Assembly: GCA_018697195.1 (NCBI GenBank)
Contig: CM031858.1
Span: forward strand, 93,481,568-93,545,567
Length of the DNA: 64,000 nucleotides
Direction: 5' to 3'
Origin: Certhia americana
Taxonomy: Eukaryota; Chordata; Aves; Passeriformes; Certhiidae
In this document: piece by piece, positions 37,701-50,500 of the stretch
Layout of the letters: every line of letters begins with the position of its first letter
How positions within the stretch are numbered: the first letter of the stretch is position 1
Program-made: the position numbers and the translations under genes
Notes under the pieces: generated by a model
Told to the model about the DNA's origin: nothing
The model's input: the letters and a program-made list of their open reading frames with translations, nothing else
Databases searched by the model: none

Positions 37701-40700
37701 AACTGCTGGAATCTGGCTCCCCTCACCTTAATATACCATGTTACACATAAAAGTGACCCCTCTAACTTTATCTGGTTTGGAGTGTAAACCTTAATAACAA
37801 TCCTAGAATTTTCTTGTCTAAAAGCTGCAAAGTTCTGCCAAGAGAGCCCAGCTGACACGGGTATAAAAGAGAAGGAGTTTTGATTAGGGTCCCTAAATGA
37901 TGCAATAGCACAAATAGGTAGTAAATGTCCTGTCCTGATTCCTGAAATGTTTCAGTGGAGCTGGGGTGTCCTGAGGGAGTTCCCCCAGCAGCTGCTTTTC
38001 ACTGCTCCTTGCAATGCCTGCCGTGCGTAGCAAGGGCGTCAATGGTTTGAGATCCCTTCACACAGCCTTGCCTTCAGTCCTCAGCTGTGCTGGTAAAGAT
38101 GATTGCGCTCAGTCCCTGCCAGCCACACGGCTTGGAAACACCCGCAGCAGCTCCGGCACAGCTGTGCTGCCTTTGCTCCTGGCACTCAGATTAATTCAGA
38201 GATGGAGAACATCATGTAACAGCCCAAATCTTTATGCTGATCCTGGGGCGCTTCTTCCTTAATGGGGAAGAACTTTGTGTACTTTAGGAGGATTACATAT
38301 TTGATGATTTGTTTTTTTAAACACCTTTTCTTAACTGCTTGCTGTTCTGCCCTCTTTCTTGGACACCCAGGCTCTCACAGCAGAACACTGCATGGCAATG
38401 GAAGACACATTCATCCTTGTGAGACTCAGGCACTGTAATCCATGGATTCATTTGCACTCACACACTCAGAGACTTACTTCCACATTCTGACTTAAAGTCA
38501 AGGACTGGCATACAAGATAGGAAGCATACCTTCTAGTAGGAGTCTTTTAACATCCACAGTATATCTTGGATCAGTGAAACACTTCACACACCAAATTGAT
38601 GCATTATGGACAAAATGTACTCGTGTAGACATGTTGAAGGAGATGGATGCAGAGACTAACTGAGAAACCAATGGAAAACTGGCTTTAGGAGAAGAGCTTT
38701 GGCTACTCTAACCATCCCATGGCAAGAACATGAGGTGCTAAGGTCGCAGACAAAAGCAGAGTGCCTAATTTACCTACCTACAGAGCAGCTGAGGCTGCTG
38801 CTCCAGGGTGATGATGACACTGCCATGGCAAGGTGAGCACTGTGTGATCCCCCAGGCACTGAGCAAGAGGCTAAAGAAAATACTCAAACACAGTTGATCA
38901 TCAATAGCTCTGCCATACCATGTGCTAGTGAGGAATACCCAATCCCATCTCCTGCAGAAACTGAGCTTCACACCCTCGAGAAGCAAGCCAGCAGCAGTGG
39001 GGTGCTAATAGTCATTCAGAATCCTACTTCTTATTGCCATGGAGAAATGGCTTTCAAAAAGCTTTAAGAACCATTTTACATCAGCCAAAACCTTGATAAT
39101 GCACAGAAAAGCCCTGTGTCAAAAACTCCATGTGATACTAGTGAGACAAGTAAAACATTCAGTTATGAGAGTTTTTCTCCCCTGGGAGCTGCTAGGGTTG
39201 CTGGAACATACTTTGCAATCTTGGATGAGCATTCCGTGGTTTATACCCCATCCTCCCTGGGATTTCAAATCGCATGCAAACCAGTACTCTCCTGCTGGGA
39301 CAGTCATGCAAACAAACAACTCTCTATTATTTTATGACTCCCCTTGATTTTCTCAGTGAGACATTTCTAAGCAGTAAGTAGTGAAAGCAATACCACATAG
39401 CATCATCTCTGTGCACTTACTTGGACAGCTCTAGCACTTGCAACTATGCACTGCACATCCTAGAATGTGGGCTGGCTTATATATGAACCTCCCTGTCTTC
39501 TATTTTCTTTATTACTAGTTTTAGTAAGCCCTTACTTAAGTAAAGTATTTCCTTTTCTTATGAAAACTACCAGCAGCAGCTGACTCCTAATGTTATTCAG
39601 CTGAATTAACCTATTCATTCCCCACCAAAAATAGCATATGTTCTGCCCCTCTATGTCATGTACAAACAGAGTTTTCCCATCAAGACCCACTCAAAACTGC
39701 TTCATCTGAGCATGTTTGCTCTGCCATGCCCTGTACTTCCCAGAAGCTTGTATGCTTGTTGCAGCTCATGTACAGCATGAGATCAGATGTTTCCTATCAT
39801 ATGTGGCCAGCAACAAGCAGAGCTGAACCAGTGCCAAGCACAGGGGCTGCAGCAACACTTAAGCATCCCGAACTTCCCCTCCTGGCAGCAACAAGCATCA
39901 GGTGTGGTTCATTTGGTTGTTTTTTGGTTTTTTTTTTTGTTTTTTGGTTTTTTTTGTGCAGACACAGCTGTGAGGTCAGGACAGGACAACGTGGGAGGAG
40001 CCCCTGGCAGGACACAGAGGGGCATTAGGGAGGGAGAAAGCTGCTGGTGGGGGTGCCAGGCAGCACTGGGCTGGGAGATAGGGAGCAGCTGTGCCTTGAT
40101 TTCCTTCAGGGGGCTGCTCACACATGACAGTCATCCTGCTGCCTACCTGGTTGGGGTCCCAGAGCCAGCCAGGCTGCAGTGAACCTGCCTGACCAAGACT
40201 TTGCATTCACTCCTTGGAACAAAACCAGCAGTGTCTGCTCTGTAGTCCATTTCTGTAGTAAAGTTGAGGGTATGATGTGAAACCAAACATTCATTTAACT
40301 TCAGAAAGGGGATGTTATGCCCAAAACCATAACTCTTTTGTTACGTTCGAGTACACGTTTTTATTTCCTGAATCAGTCTTTGCTCTTGTGTTGTCCCTTT
40401 CACAAGTGACTGTCAACAAAATTCAGGGGAAGGTTTGACATTATTGCAAGTAAGAGCTTCCTAAATATCTTGCTCAAGAAAAAATAAGGGAAAAAAAATC
40501 CCTAATCAGTATATTTCCTTTAAAATGTACATAAATTCAACATATTTGCTAAAAGTAAGCATTACATCAATATTTAGTCTTCAACTGCAGCAGGACAGAG
40601 CTTAAATTTTAGGCAACATTTTTTAAGGGTGGAGACCATGGAGCACTGGGACAGGCTTCTTTGAACGGCCAAGATCCCCATGACCCAAGGTTTTAGGGAA

Positions 40701-40789
40701 CATTTTAGCAAACATCTGTGTAGAATGGTCTTTTCGTGGGGCAGAAGAAGTAACTAAGTAACTTCTGCAGATCTGAAGTAGCATCTGTA
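28799..40789. other. Long unique stretch, no gene seen
   Basis: About 12 kb with no recognised transposon, exon or RNA gene. Open frames up to about 200 codons occur (for example 30,093-30,704 plus) but show no domain and no codon pattern that sets them apart from chance. Small local items are a duplicated 'agatcagtcatt' (30,951 and 30,965), a (GT)n patch near 32,006-32,020, a 9-base-pair hairpin at 34,821-34,841 and a T-rich tract at 39,914-39,956. Confidence 0.5.
39914..39956 (+). repeat. T-rich low-complexity tract
   Basis: T runs separated by GG or single G, similar in composition to the tract at 7643-7696. No retroposed sequence is visible next to it. Confidence 0.8.
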
Positions 40790-41582
40790 GGCTGGAGAAT
40801 AGGGTGGAGAGAAATGTTCTAATGAGGTTCAACAAGAGAAAGTGCAGGGTCCTGGACCTGGTGAGGAACAGCCCCAAGTACACCCCACGGGTTGGAGGCT
40901 GACCTACCAGAAAGCAGAGAGGGACCAGGGAGTCCTGCTGGGTGACAAGCTGGCTATGAGCTGGCAGTGTGTCCTTGTGGTCAGGAGGGCCAGTGGTATC
41001 CTAGGATGTCCTGGGAACAGTGTGGCCAGCAGGTCAAGAGAGGTGATAATCCCTGTCTACTCAGCCCTGGTGAGGGCTGCTGTGTCCAGTTCTGGGCTTC
41101 TCAGTACGAGAAAGACAAGGAGCTGCTGGAGAGGGTCGAGTGGAGGCCACAAAGGTAGTTTAGGTCTGGAGCATCTCTCTTAGGAGGAGATCCTGTGGGA
41201 ACCGGACTTGTTTAGTCTGGAGAAGACTGAAGAGGAGCTCTCGTTAATGCATGTAATTATCTCCGAGGCGGGTGCCAGGAGCGTGGGGCCAGACTGTTTA
41301 CAGCAGTGCCCAGTGACAGGATGAGAAGCAATGGCCATAAACTAAATCACAAGAAGCTTCACCTCAACATGAGGAACAGCTTCTTTACATTGAGGGTGGC
41401 AGAGCACTGGAACAGGCAGCCTGGGGAGATCATGGAGTCTCCTTTGGAGACATTCCAAACACACCTGGACACATTCCTGTCTCACCTGCTCTAGGTGACC
41501 CTACCTTGGCACAGGGGTTGGAATAGATGATCTCCAGAGGTCCCTTCCAACCCTAACAATTCTATGATTTTGTGATTCTGTC
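40790..41582 (+). mobile_element. CR1 LINE 3' half, the longest CR1 3' copy here
   Basis: Landmarks run in order: 'aatgaggttcaacaagagaa' (40,822), 'gtgcagggtcctggacctgg', 'agctggcagtgtgtccttgt', 'agtgtggccagcaggtcaag', 'tactcagccctggtgagggc', 'agttctgggcttctcagtac', 'tggagcatctctcttaggag', 'gtgcccagtgacaggatgag', 'gagcactggaacaggcagcc', 'gtctcacctgctctaggtga', and the tail 'gatgatctccagaggtccct' followed by 'tctatgattttgtgattctg'. It carries the 'gatctccagaggtcccttcc' tail type, unlike the copies at 4.6 and 19.0 kb. It is 5'-truncated and cannot move by itself. Confidence 0.95.
40842..41494 (+). pseudogene. Remnant of CR1 ORF2, reverse transcriptase C-terminus
   Basis: Three frame segments together follow the C-terminal end of CR1 ORF2. 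The first reads SREVIIPVYSALVR (about 41,037-41,078). A frameshift then moves the reading to CCVQFWASQYEKDKELLERV (from about 41,078). After a further break the last segment, VPSDRMRSNGHKLNHKKL (from 41,306) then FFTLRVAEHWNRQPGE, runs to the natural stop at 41,492-41,494. The catalytic core with its active-site aspartates lies upstream in a full element and is absent. The fragment is dead but well preserved at its end, which suggests moderate age. Confidence 0.85.
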
Positions 41583-44500
41583 TCTTCCAACCCCATTTTA
41601 ATTTTCTAGTCTTCTAGATTTTTCCTTTTTACCTCTGTCCTTAACAAATGCCCCCATTCAGTGTAGGGTAGCAGCCAGCAACAGCACCCAGCATGGTGCC
41701 AAGGTGGGAGATAGATGCCATGCGGGATACAGGAAGAGCCAGGAGGGGAGCTTCCAGATGCTCATCTCCTCCCTGAGCCACAGGAATGGTGATGGAGGCA
41801 GAAATACAATCTCCTGCTGAGGAGATGTGGCTGCTCCACACCACACATTACAGGCCAGAACTCCATCCCCATCATCACCAAATGACGTCTTCATCACCTG
41901 GCTGTGCAGCTTCTACAATCAGATTTTTGTGCTAAAAGAAAAATATACAAAAATGCTGAAGAGTTCTTCTTTTAAGTTACTCTATGAATGAGATTCTCAG
42001 CTTTTAGTGCACTTTATTTTCCTGGATTGCCAAAATTTTGCTGATGAGGAAAGTTGCTGAGGGTTTATTTTGTAACAAGAGGGCACATGATGTAGAACAC
42101 ACCCTGGTATTTGCATAAGGCAACTGAGCACAAGCTGCAGTAATTTGTATTTATTTTATTGTGTCATCTTTAAACATTTTTCCTGCTCTTTAAAGACTGA
42201 CTTACTGTCAGGAGAAGTAAAGAGTCTTACATGTGGCAAAGAACTTGTTGTCAAGCAGTGGCCTTCTGGCAATTGCACCACCATGCTCAGCTTCTGCCCT
42301 GAGAGGACATTTTGCCAAATAGCTTCAGCAAGAAATCCCTCTCTTCCATTCAATGCCATGGATTTGTCTGAGACAAACCTTTTTGGGTAAACCCGTTCCT
42401 CATTAAAATCTGAGTTTTCTCAACTCTCATTCACAAAAGAGTTATATGGCTGCTGAGTGTTTGCTGGTGAGATGGGCCCTAAGAGTTCCACACATGACCC
42501 CACTTTTCAGGTCAAGAGGAAATTATGACTGATGGTGATTTCTGCCTCTACAGGTAAATTGCTTAACTTCATTGTGATGCCACAAAATGTCGTATCAGAA
42601 AGTTATTTAGGATCTCTTATGAGAAAGAGATTTTCACCTTCAGGTGAACTACAACTTTCATATAAGACTTCAGCATCTCTTTCTGTCACAAGGTATCTCT
42701 CTCAGGCCTCCTACACAACTGCTGAGGCTTACCTGGGCCAGGGGCTTAATTTGGCTGATGCTGCACAACCAGCTCTTCGAACTCCTTCCTTCTTTGTCCT
42801 CTCCTTCAGCAGAAAAATCTGGCAAAGATGTATCCAGATTTAGCTGTGGTGCCTGTGGGTCTTTCTCACTCTGCTTCTGCAGTTTTATAGTCCCCTAATT
42901 TATCTGAAAATTATAAATAGTCTTCCTGAAAACTATGTTTCCAGCCCATTACCAGATTAAGTGATTAGATAGCCAATAGAAGCTGGTGTTTGGCTAACAG
43001 TGATTTTATTGGATTGCTTTCCAGCATAGAATATTTATGGTAGTTAAACTTGACCTTTTAAAAAGAAAAGTTATATCTTCTCTTCCTAGATAAGTTTATT
43101 AACTGTATACCAAAATATTGTACAGCTCTGTATTCACACCATGGGCCTTTTGGGGGGTTCTTTTGTTGGGTTTTTTTGTTGAATTTTTTTTTTTATTGTT
43201 TGCATCCTTTCATAGCAATTGAAAATTTGTCTTCAGAGTTCCATTCCTGACATCAAAGTAAAAAACCTCCCACTGTTTGTTAGCAGGAGAGGGAATTTCC
43301 ATTGGTGAAGTTGTGCTCAAAAAGCTATACCAATATACTTTTGTTTCTCACACGGTTTGAAATTTGACTCTTTTTAATAGGGCTAGTTCCAAGGCATCAA
43401 TTCCCAATTACTCTGAGTTGATTAAAGAGACACATCCCAGCTGTCCTTCTCTTCCCACCATATTGAAAGCCATAAGAGGAAAAGTTGTTTCTCTACCCAC
43501 TTTCAGCCTGTTGGCAACCACGAGGCTGTTTCATACCCAGTGGTTGTGGATGCTGCAGTCAAGGGTGTGATGCTGCTGTGGAAGCAGCTGAGATGGATCC
43601 TTCCATGACCCTCAGCAGCCTTGCCTGTTCCTGACTGCTGTAGGTTGTGAGGCTTCACACAGAGGCTGTCTCAGCTGTCACCACTACTGGACTGCCCTGA
43701 GAGGAGTGTCACTGGCACCTTGTTGAAAGTCTCTGGCTGAGGGATGGTCTGCACAGTGAACCCAAGTGCCAGGATGGGCTTGGGGCAAAAGCTGAATGTG
43801 GGAGACCAGGACTTCTTTCTTACCCTCAGGAAAAGCCAGGAGGCTAGCCCAAAATCAAAATGCTGACAAATGTGTGCATGGTGCATTACTCTTGGTGGGA
43901 CAAGTGTTTACTCAGTTTTGATCTGCAGTGGTTTGTGTCTGATGGTTCCTTGGCCTGTCCATGGCTGGGGAGCAGAGGATACACCTTAACTCCAGCAGCT
44001 AGCATGGATTTTTGGTGCATCAGGCCATTAAAAGCAGCTATTTCTGTGCAGCTTGGAATGTGAAAATTGGAGGCTTCCTAGACTCCAGGGACTACTGAAT
44101 AAAGGACGTTAAAATCTTGTATCTTCCTGTACCAGTTCTTTCCTCAGCACTAAGATATTCAGCAAAATAGCTGTGCAAGTAATACTTTGAGAAACAAAGT
44201 GCCACAATGCATTAAAGAGAACATTGTGAACATGATCAGAAGTGAAACCATGCAAGCCAAGCAGAGGAAAGCTCTAGGCAAAAACAACTCCCAATGAGTC
44301 CTTGGCCCTGGGAGTGTATTTCTGCCCAGGGCAGGTGGCAGCAGGGCTGTGGGGCTCAGGTAGAGGTGTGAGGAGGAGAGGAAGAGCCCACGGCTGAGCA
44401 CAGAAGGGCTGAGCAAGCAGTGAAGTCATGCAGGGCATTTTCTATCCATGTTCCCAGCAGTACATTTACACAGTCTGTCCCCTGGGACACTGGTGAACAA

Positions 44501-47500
44501 TACCTCCAGTGCCTCCCAGGGCCACTGTGACTGACTACTGAATGAATGCTTCAGCCATCTGGAAAAGAATTGCCTTCTGCCTGAGTGTTGCCATCTCTTG
44601 GCTATTTGGGTCATGCCTATCTCACTGTTCCTCCCATCTCCATGGTTCTGAGATACTGTGCAGGTCCTGGCAGGGTTCCAAGCAGGACCATCTTCTTTTT
44701 GTTCTTTATTCCATGCCCAGGCACAAGTCTTGGTACTGCCTACAGGTACCCGTATCCTTCTTGACAAAGAATGCCAGTCTTATTACATGTCTGTCACCCT
44801 GCAGTTCCTGAAAGTCAGCCACATGCTCACTTTCAGAAAGGGCAGGCTTTTTTATCAAGTGGGCTGGGGTTTGTGGGTTTTTGGCTTGGGATCTTTTGTT
44901 GGAAGGGTAAGATGAAGCTGTAGGGTGACAAAGAAACCAAAAAGCTGTGTCTCTTAATTTATCCCCTTTTAAACCTGCATGATACTTCTGACCATCTCAC
45001 CTGGTTGTTAAGGCCTGTTCTTCTGTCACAGACAGAAACAAAACCCTGAGTGACAACATTCCTGAACCAGGAAATTTTGAACTTTATATTGTCTGTATCC
45101 AAATGTAATATCTTCTAACATTTCATTTGAATTGAGCAGCAGATAGTAGACAAGAAAACAAACCCAGCTGTTTAAGGTAAGACTCAGATTAAATCTTTCA
45201 TTTTACACTCTGTGCACATTTTATCTCCTAAATATTTGATGTTATCCTTTAAATGCCTACTTCCTGGCTCTTCGTTTTGCAAGTGATGAGAATATATCCA
45301 GTCTAGCAACTCTGTATCTTCTGAGCAGATCATACTGTATGTGCTTGTGCTGGCAGTCATTTCTTCCTTGATGGAGGAAATGAAAGGAATCAAGTTTTTC
45401 ACCATCTTGGTGATAAGAGAAATTCAATACCTTCATTGCCTACGCAAGCAGAGATTCTCTTTTTAATCACATAGTACTAAAAGCAAATGAGTTTACCTCC
45501 AGATCTCCTACCATGGCTTCGTAACACATCCCACATTCATCACATAGAATAATGAATAAATAATGTAGGAAAAATGCTTCTAGCTATGAGTGGCATCCTT
45601 ATTACAGGAACACATAGCATTTCAGACTCAAGAAATCTGAGGAAACTCACTGAAATGAGTTCTAAAATAGCTGTCATAAAAATTCACAGAAGGCTGATAT
45701 GAAATAGAGGTGGCTTCTTCCCACCAGAAGCATCAGCAAGCTCAGAGCAACTGCAAAAAAGCCACTGTAACTGGAACACAGAAACAAGGAGTGAGATCCA
45801 GCAGGAGCACCTCACACCCGGTTCTGCTCCTGGCTTTGCTGGGCAAAGGGGACGAGCTCACTTTAGTCCTTGCTGTGAGGCACCAACCCAGCTGCTGGCC
45901 CACAGTCACACAGTAGTTGGGCTTTTGTTACTGCATGTTAATTACAGCATGCTCAGAAAAAGAGAACCTCTCCATCCCTAATTTCCACACCTGTTGGATA
46001 AATTAGTGAGGGAATGCCAACCTCACATAAAAACTCCCTGTCTTTAGCCTCAACAGTGACACCAGGTGCCAGTGCAGCTGGCTTTTTATTGGTATTTTTG
46101 GGTTGTGATCTGGGGGCTGCATAGCTGTTTCAGCTTTCTTGGGCCTCTCTCAGCCCCTTAGGTGACAAATGGGTGTGTACCTGGCAGTGCTGGCAGCTGG
46201 TCTGAGGGGCAGAGCCGAGGAAGGGGAGTGAAGGAGGCGCTGCCTGCACAAGGCAGAGAGTTGCCGTGTGCGTTGCCCCATCACCCTGATGCTGAGCTAT
46301 GTTGCTGTGGCAGGACTTGTCAGGGATGACAGACAAAGTAACAGAGTGGAAGCACTAAAAAACTCAGTCACAAATTTAATGCATTGTGTAGAAGTAGTCA
46401 TTTATCTGATGTTGGATTTTGAGCAGTGAAATGAATAAAGATAATAAATGAGGAATGAAATTTGGTATAGGTAGTTTGCAAATCATTCAGTGAGAATCCT
46501 ATATATCTTTGCATGCAGAAAAGTTCTCATAGTAACCAGCTTTGCAGCACTACCTTTGGTCATGAAGATTTTGTGTATTTTCAGCAAATCTCATATGTCT
46601 TTTGTTGGTTCTCTTAAACTAACTGTGGCATGTAGGTATCTTCCTGACACAAGCAGAGCTGCTTCACTGCCTCTGCCCCGAAAGTGCTGGTGTTATTAAT
46701 CCAAGGAATTATTTAGCTGTTCCCCAAACTTGTAAAGTAGCAGCAATACCACAAATCAACCATTCCTGCCTTAATACACTTTAAATACTCAATTTCCCAA
46801 GTACCAGTTCACTGTATATGAAAAGGGAGCAACACCACATATGAGCAGAATGCTCACTGTTGGAAATGAGTGCAATGATCCTTTGAGATGCTGCTACTCT
46901 GGCTGAAAGGATGAAAGACCTGGAAGACCATTCCTAGTTACAGAGTAAGGGGAAAGGACTGAAAAGGGATCCATTGGTTTGTGTATTCTGTATTTCCTGC
47001 ACAGAAAATTGTATTTTTGCCAAATATAGTGAGGGTGTCAGTGCATGGGGATTGGGTCTTGTTGTCTGAGCACTCTGCACAGCAGTCTTTGGACTGAATC
47101 ACCTCAGCTTTTCACTTACAGACTGTGAGAATCGAAAAGGCTTTTTACATTATTCCAGTTGAAATAAAACCCTCTCCTGGCTGAAAATTAATTATTGAGA
47201 GTTCTGCTGCTTTATAATATATTTATGTGCTCTTGGGAACCTCTTTCTGTTAGAGCACAGAAAGCAACATCTTAAACGTAGCTCAGGCAAGAGAAGTGCC
47301 CAGCTCTGCTTTGTGATGCCTTTCCTGCACGCAGATCAGGAGGTGATGCTATCCACAGGCAGTGGGCACTGCCCATGGTGGGTATGCCTGCATCTCCTGA
47401 GCACTGGCTATGGAATGGAAAATAATCTCCCCTGATGTTCAGGATGGTCTGCTACTCCTATGGAAAGTGCTTTGCTCAGTAGGCTTCCCTCAAATTCAGG

Positions 47501-50500
47501 TTAAATGAGCACTGCGCAAGCTTGCAAGGAGCTGTATTCTATTTTCCACTGAGGTTTCCAGCTGGGCCCATCTCCATAGCAAGTGCACCTTCTAGAGGGG
47601 TGGCAGGCACTGTGGCCACCAGCTACCATAGCTCTCTTATTCTTGCTTCCCATGCCCAAAGGGATGAATGTGTGCAGTGGAGTGTTTTGGTGACCTTTTT
47701 GCTTCTGGCTTGTGCAAGTATTTTTTAATGAATGTAATTTTACTGTCATGTATATGTTAGGAAAGGCCATCTAAGGAAGAGCAGTCTGGGCTGGGGACTG
47801 GATCACAGAAGCTTTCCATCTGCAGGAGCCAGCCACTGAGCAGCACATGTCCCTGTCTCAGGTGGCTTTGCTCCACTCATGGGACTGTGGAGCAAGCAAT
47901 TGAGGGGTGAGAGCTCACCCACTGTCAGGTCTGACAGATGGAGGCTATCCTGTGCAGCACAGCTTTTCTCTGCCTTTCCTATTCCCAGAAAAAAGGGCTT
48001 GTGCAAGCAAGAATTCCTCACCCCCGCTTGCTGGAGCTCACTAGAGCCAGGCAGAGTCACTTGACTGTGACTGAAGGTGAGAGATGAAGGAACAGGAGAG
48101 CATGGGCTGAAAATTCAGTGCATTGCTGCTCTGGTAGCTCGCTCTCACACTCAAAAAGCAATTAAAAAAGTAAAATCCACAAACTCATAGGGCTGGGTCA
48201 GTCCTTCTGTTGATGTTATGCTGTTAACATATTTTGTTATCCTCCTACGCTGAGTTTCTTTCTTCTTATGCTTAACCTTGACCACTAAGGAAAAAAATCA
48301 TCTAGCAACTTTAAATTCAGTGATTCATTCCATAAGTTAGTGCATTTTCTAAAAGACAATCTACTCTAAAGTCCTAATTGCAGTCTTGTTGCCTGCTTCA
48401 AAAGTTTGCTTTTGGCCTAGAAAATGGAAACAGCCTTATTTAGGCACACTTACAGAGCTGTGCTTGCAAACACAGCAGTGATGGATTGGTTACCTAAATG
48501 CTAAAGCAACTGGGAGCCAGAGGGGATTTCATTAAAATCTTCAAGAGAAAGCCTTTTGCTTTGCTTTAATCAGTCACAAATCCCCAGGTGCGGCACAGGA
48601 ACAAGTGGGCACCCTGGGAAGTGGTGTTTGGATGACAGGGTTTGGCTGATAGGGCAGCGTCCCAGCCCTGTGGTGAAAGGAGAGTTAGAATCAGGCTATC
48701 ACTCTGACAAGGCACTCAGAGGGCAAATCTCAATAAACACGAAGAAATAAAGATTAAAACTCAATGGAGGTTTCATGTATGAGAGGCCTTGTACATGTAT
48801 GAGGAATTTCCTTCAGGTATTTCCTTCCCACCTCCTACTGCCCCCAGCAATGTCCTCCCTGCATTTTGTGTGCTCCATTCATCAGCTGCAGGCTGGAACA
48901 GAATACTTTTTGTGTGGAAATAACATTGCTCGGATGCTAAGAGGAAAAAAACATCATTATTTGCTTTTTAGGAAGGAAAACAGCAAAACGAAAGGGCTTG
49001 GATTCACTGAACTCTTTATTCAAAATGCAAGCCCTGAATATCAGCTTGTGAGAGTAACCAGATTTGGTTCATGGCCAGCTGCATAGGCCTGGCTGTATTT
49101 CAGTCATGGGGGCTTTGCCTGCTCCCCCTGCACAGAGGAGGTGTGTGCCTCTGCAGGAGATCCCCCCCATGTTTCCCATGGCAGCCTCTGTTTTCACAAA
49201 TAACTTCCCAGGCAATGCTGGCCACACCTGGAAACCCTAACATAAATTTATCTGCCTAGCATCTTTCTTTAGTCTCTTCTAAGTCTTAAATTTACCAGAA
49301 AACTTGCCAGCAAGATTCAGAGACCAGATTGAGATTAATTTAAAATCTGGCTGACAAAAGAAAGCTCAGACGGAGCCAACGCTGCACTGAATATGTCACC
49401 AGCTGCCTTTCTTCTCTGCTCTGCTCCAAAAGACAGCCTATCTACTTCAAACAAGCAGCCTTCCTTTCCACCTTTCTCAGATGTTTTTAAGCAACCTAGT
49501 TTCACTGGAGAGCTGTCCATGGGGGCTGGGGTTTCTTACTTTGAAAATGTGAGACCTTCTGGGCATCAGCTACCAGAAGAGTTCCAGTCACCAAAAGCAG
49601 GCGGTTTTGGAGGGTTACCAAAGCTGCTGCAGAGGCAATTCTCCACGGGGAGGAGAACGGTTCAAAAATTGTTCTCAGCCAGCTTGGTCCACACTGTGAA
49701 ACCCCTGCAAAAAGGAAATGGGCTTCCCACGTGTCAGTTTTGACATTGCCATCCTGTTTCTTTCTGCATTTCACCATGCTAATTGCTTGGAAAGGTAGGG
49801 GGTAAAAGATCTTATACTTAGATCTTTGTGTAGGTGCTGTTGCTAAGATGCATGATGGAAAAAAAAAATTCCTTTTTTCTTTTGAATTTATTCCCATCCT
49901 GGCCATACACTGCAGAGGAGCAGGGAGGAGGGGTACCATTCTCTTGCACACCAACCAGGTCTGGCAGGAGGGAAGCGTGCTGTGGCAGGGGGCAGACATT
50001 CTGTGAGAGGTGGGGAGAGGCTCTTCCTGGGGCTCTGCCTCACACCACAGTGATGGCAAAGATGAACTGCTGTGTCCTGGGAAAGGCCCACTGCTGCTCA
50101 CCAAGGCAGTCCTCACTCAGCTTCTCCATCCTTGCCATCCTTCCTGAGCAGTATCATCTCTCTGCCCATCTCTAGGACTGTGAAGTCAATTTGAGATAAA
50201 ATATACTTCTCCCTCACTCCCAAGCTTTTTCAGTTTTTTTTTTGCACCACTCGGTGCAGAGCATGAAGTAGGGCATGCCAGTGTGTCTTCCACAGTAGCT
50301 ACTTTGTCACTCAGTGTAGATCACTATTTGGTTTTCACCAATTTCTGTCCCTTCTGTGGTTTTGAAATCTGCATTGAGGCTACAAGATCAACCATAATGC
50401 TGTCCTGGCCTAGAAGAAAGACCCTCCCCACAGGGATATGCTGTTTGTTTATGGTTGTCCTTCTTTTGGCCAGCTTATGTTATTTTCTATCAGCCATGAA

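Noticed and set aside
49502..50116. 204-codon minus-strand open frame
   Set aside because: It overlaps open frames on the other strand, shows no recognisable domain, and has no paired splice sites. Long chance frames occur in moderately GC-rich patches.
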